The notes under the pieces are model-generated. The model had not been told where the DNA came from and did not search any database. It saw only the letters and a program-made list of their open reading frames with translations. The position numbers were made by a program, and so were the translations under genes. From positions 1-64,000 of the forward strand of contig DEZB01000050.1 in the NCBI GenBank assembly GCA_002364735.1: a DNA stretch of 64,000 nt, given 5' to 3'. Position 1 is the stretch's first letter. Every line of letters starts with the position of its first letter. This DNA is from Bacteroidales bacterium UBA3143. GTDB lineage: Bacteria; Bacteroidota; Bacteroidia; Bacteroidales; Dysgonomonadaceae. This document shows positions 63,001-64,000 of this stretch, piece by piece.

Positions 63001-64000
63001 TTTACCCTCTACCCCCTGCAATGCCAAAACGGGTATAAAGACAATCAGTATAATCAACTGTCCGAAAAATGCCGAGTTCATCATTTTACTTGACGAATTA
63101 TAAGCAATTTCGTTTCGTTTGGACTGGTCGAGTTTTGTGCCGATAAGGTTTTTACGGTGCAGGTAAAAAATCATACTTTCGACGATAATAACCGACCCAT
63201 CGACCAATATCCCGAAATCGAGCGCCCCCAAACTCATCAGGTTTGCCCATACCCCAAACAGGTTCATCATGATAAAGGCAAATAGTAATGCCAGAGGAAT
63301 TGTAGATGCCACGATTAATCCGCCCCTTAAATTCCCCAGGAATATTACGAGGACAAAAATTACAATTAGCGCACCCAACGACAGGTTTTCTGCAACCGTA
63401 GAAGTGGTGCTTTTAATGAGTTTGCTACGGTCGAGGAAAGGTTCTATTACGACACCGTCGGGCAATGATTTTTGTATTAAAGCCATCCGTTCTTTAACAT
63501 CCTTAATCACATCATTTGAGTTTTCGCCCTTCAGCATCATCACGATACCGCCAACAGCTTCACCCTTACCATCTTTTGTAAAAGCGCCGAAGCGGACAAA
63601 ACTTCCGTATTTCACTTCTGCTACATCCCTGATAAAAATGGGTTGCCCGTCAATGTTTGCGACCAAAGTGTTTTTAATATCATCCAACGAACGCATCAAC
63701 CCTTCGCCACGGATAAAGTTGGCCTGAAAATTTTTCTCGATATATGCGCCGCCTGTGTTCTGATTGTTGTCGTCAAGTGCTTCAAAAATATCCGAAATGG
63801 CTAAACCCATACTTCTGAGTTTATCAGGATTAACAGCGACTTCGTATTGTTTACCCCTGCCCCCAAAAGAGTTTACTTCTACCACTCCGGGCAGCATAGC
63901 CATTTGTCGTTTTACAATCCATTCCTGCATGGTGCGCAGTTCCATGTCGTTATAAACGGTATCGTAACCGGGTTGCACTTCAAGCGTGTATTGATAAATT
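60076..64000 (-). CDS. CzcA-type RND pump fused to a TolC-like channel (partial, runs off the right edge)
   Basis: The reading frame is open to base 64000, so the N-terminus (roughly 170 residues by comparison with the other pump here) lies outside; the GTG at 63978 is not a true start. Counting from 63978, the RND part covers residues ~1-940 and includes LGALDFGILVDGSVIIVESM and FIVLFGVAVLNGLVLISGF. A further TM/signal-like segment (GVFSVLFIMAGLGFSGNANAQ) then leads into a TolC-family domain of ~380 residues beginning LTLPQAIERAKENYPTI. Such fusions occur in Bacteroidota. How the TolC part is released to the outer membrane (processing after NANAQ is likely) is unproven. Confidence 0.9.
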   Translation of the reverse strand, partial: IYQYTLEVQPGYDTVYNDMELRTMQEWIVKRQMAMLPGVVEVNSFGGRGKQYEVAVNPDKLRSMGLAISDIFEALDDNNQNTGGAYIEKNFQANFIRGEGLMRSLDDIKNTLVANIDGQPIFIRDVAEVKYGSFVRFGAFTKDGKGEAVGGIVMMLKGENSNDVIKDVKERMALIQKSLPDGVVIEPFLDRSKLIKSTTSTVAENLSLGALIVIFVLVIFLGNLRGGLIVASTIPLALLFAFIMMNLFGVWANLMSLGALDFGILVDGSVIIVESMIFYLHRKNLIGTKLDQSKRNEIAYNSSSKMMNSAFFGQLIILIVFIPVLALQGVEGKMFIPMAMTFGFAVLGVVILCLTYIPMMAALFLQPPKTDKKSWGDKVILKLENAYTPVIGWSLKRSWIVITIAFVLLVSGGFLFTRMGAEFIPKLDEGDFAFQAFLKPGTSLSEVTKTSTRLEQIVLENFPDEVESVQSRIGVADLPMDPMPIDIADIFVILNPQKQWTKAASKEELIDKVREKVSVLPGINYEFSQPVEMRFNELLTGIRQDVAVKLYGDDLDILASKAEEIAGLVAGIDGVAAAKAEATRGLPQITVNYDRNKMGRYNLKIKELNTIVETAFSGGVAGSIYEGERMFDLVVRLDEEHRTSIDDVRNLFVTLPDGNQIPLKEVAEISYQPGPMQISRDNTNRRTYVGINVAGRDVKSLVEEIQSVLDEKLELPTGYYIRYGGAFENLERASKRLSLVVPLALALIFMLVFFAVKSFKQTLMIYLAVPFAAVGGIFSLYLRDMPFSISAGVGFIVLFGVAVLNGLVLISGFNELKEEGKLHIDDIIKKGSIRRIRPIFLTASTDILGFLPMAISASAGAEVQRPLATVVIGGMLTSTLLTLIVLPILYKFAESGIKKVKLSKPAIGVFSVLFIMAGLGFSGNANAQDSSLTLPQAIERAKENYPTIKAAQLEVDKQEALKATAYQLGTTSIYTGKEEVGNGAPGIQNRIGVEQSDIDIFGIPAKSKLAKTRVRQAESGQRLTELSLTRDVSIAWYNAVHAKQQWQLFKELDTLYSNFEKAAELRFKTQATSKIEYLSASAKYKELQVSLKKSESNYLASLQILNQYLLYPIAVEVNIQDLGQYAFDIIFEDDSLNESPLLNYYSTEIDVAESAWKAEKANFLPKLNVGYKWQSIDGNSGFYGWEAGISVPLAFFSQSGKTKASKIDFQIANRQYEQKELELKAGYNQQISRYLMLQQVLDYYIKEALPLADEQIQASNLAYRLGSIDYVQFIQNTEAAIGTKQGFLMQQVEYFELSAQLKFITGN

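Noticed and set aside
63764..63955. Plus-strand ORFs across the RND and ATPase genes
   Set aside because: They are antisense shadows of strongly conserved minus-strand proteins.

Overview
The window looks like chromosome from an AT-rich Bacteroidota, most likely order Bacteroidales. The evidence is the gene families (DUF4837, DUF3347, DUF6261, NIPSNAP, head-GIN/DUF2807, GH29 next to DUF2264), the lack of Shine-Dalgarno sequences before most starts, and repeated -7 boxes of the Bacteroidota form TAnnTTTG. Species cannot be assigned from sequence alone.

Layout: (1) 0.2-3.4 kb: a THEP1-like NTPase, a NIPSNAP protein and a Tat-exported Gfo/Idh/MocA oxidoreductase. (2) 3.6-11.7 kb: a Cus-type copper/silver efflux operon on the minus strand (cusA-like, tolC-like, adaptor, DUF3347 protein, the first three overlapping by 4 bp), with a Cys-rich HYC_CC_PP-like protein upstream. 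(3) 12-22 kb: two carbohydrate-related genes (DUF2264, GH29 fucosidase), a 5'-nucleotidase lipoprotein with a small partner, a DUF6261 protein, a DUF2807 protein and tandem alpha/beta hydrolases. The long gaps here hold two arrays of short palindromes with exact 42-bp and 41-bp spacing. (4) 22-26.5 kb: rlmN, DUF4837, pdxA and a Fic protein. (5) 26.8-39 kb: a minus-strand branched-chain amino acid superoperon, leuA-leuC-leuD-cimA-like-leuB-ilvD-ilvB-ilvN-ilvC. Its leader encodes a 24-residue peptide with a Leu/Val/Ile run, followed by an antiterminator/terminator switch. (6) 39.4-47 kb: accessory DNA with decayed Rhs-type toxin fragments, a frameshifted lipoprotein, a frameshifted TPR gene, 115-bp tandem repeats, a perfect 20-bp palindrome, a replication module (XRE regulator, HTH protein, TOPRIM-RecA primase/helicase, HTH protein) and an AbiE toxin-antitoxin pair. 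(7) 47.2-53.2 kb: an arsenic operon (arsR, thioredoxin, arsF-like, arsG-like, permease, arsC, acr3, small ORF) between two direct copies of a ~210-nt non-coding sequence whose differences preserve a hairpin. (8) 53.4-64 kb: a second heavy-metal cluster with two P1B ATPases, two PII-like proteins (one an apparent HMA-PII chimera), an RND adaptor and a CzcA-TolC fusion that runs off the right edge.

The window thus joins housekeeping biosynthesis with metal and metalloid resistance, much of it apparently acquired. The strongest candidates for something under-described are the attenuator of the leu/ilv operon, the structured repeat RNA flanking the ars operon, the helically phased palindrome arrays and the HMA-PII fusion.
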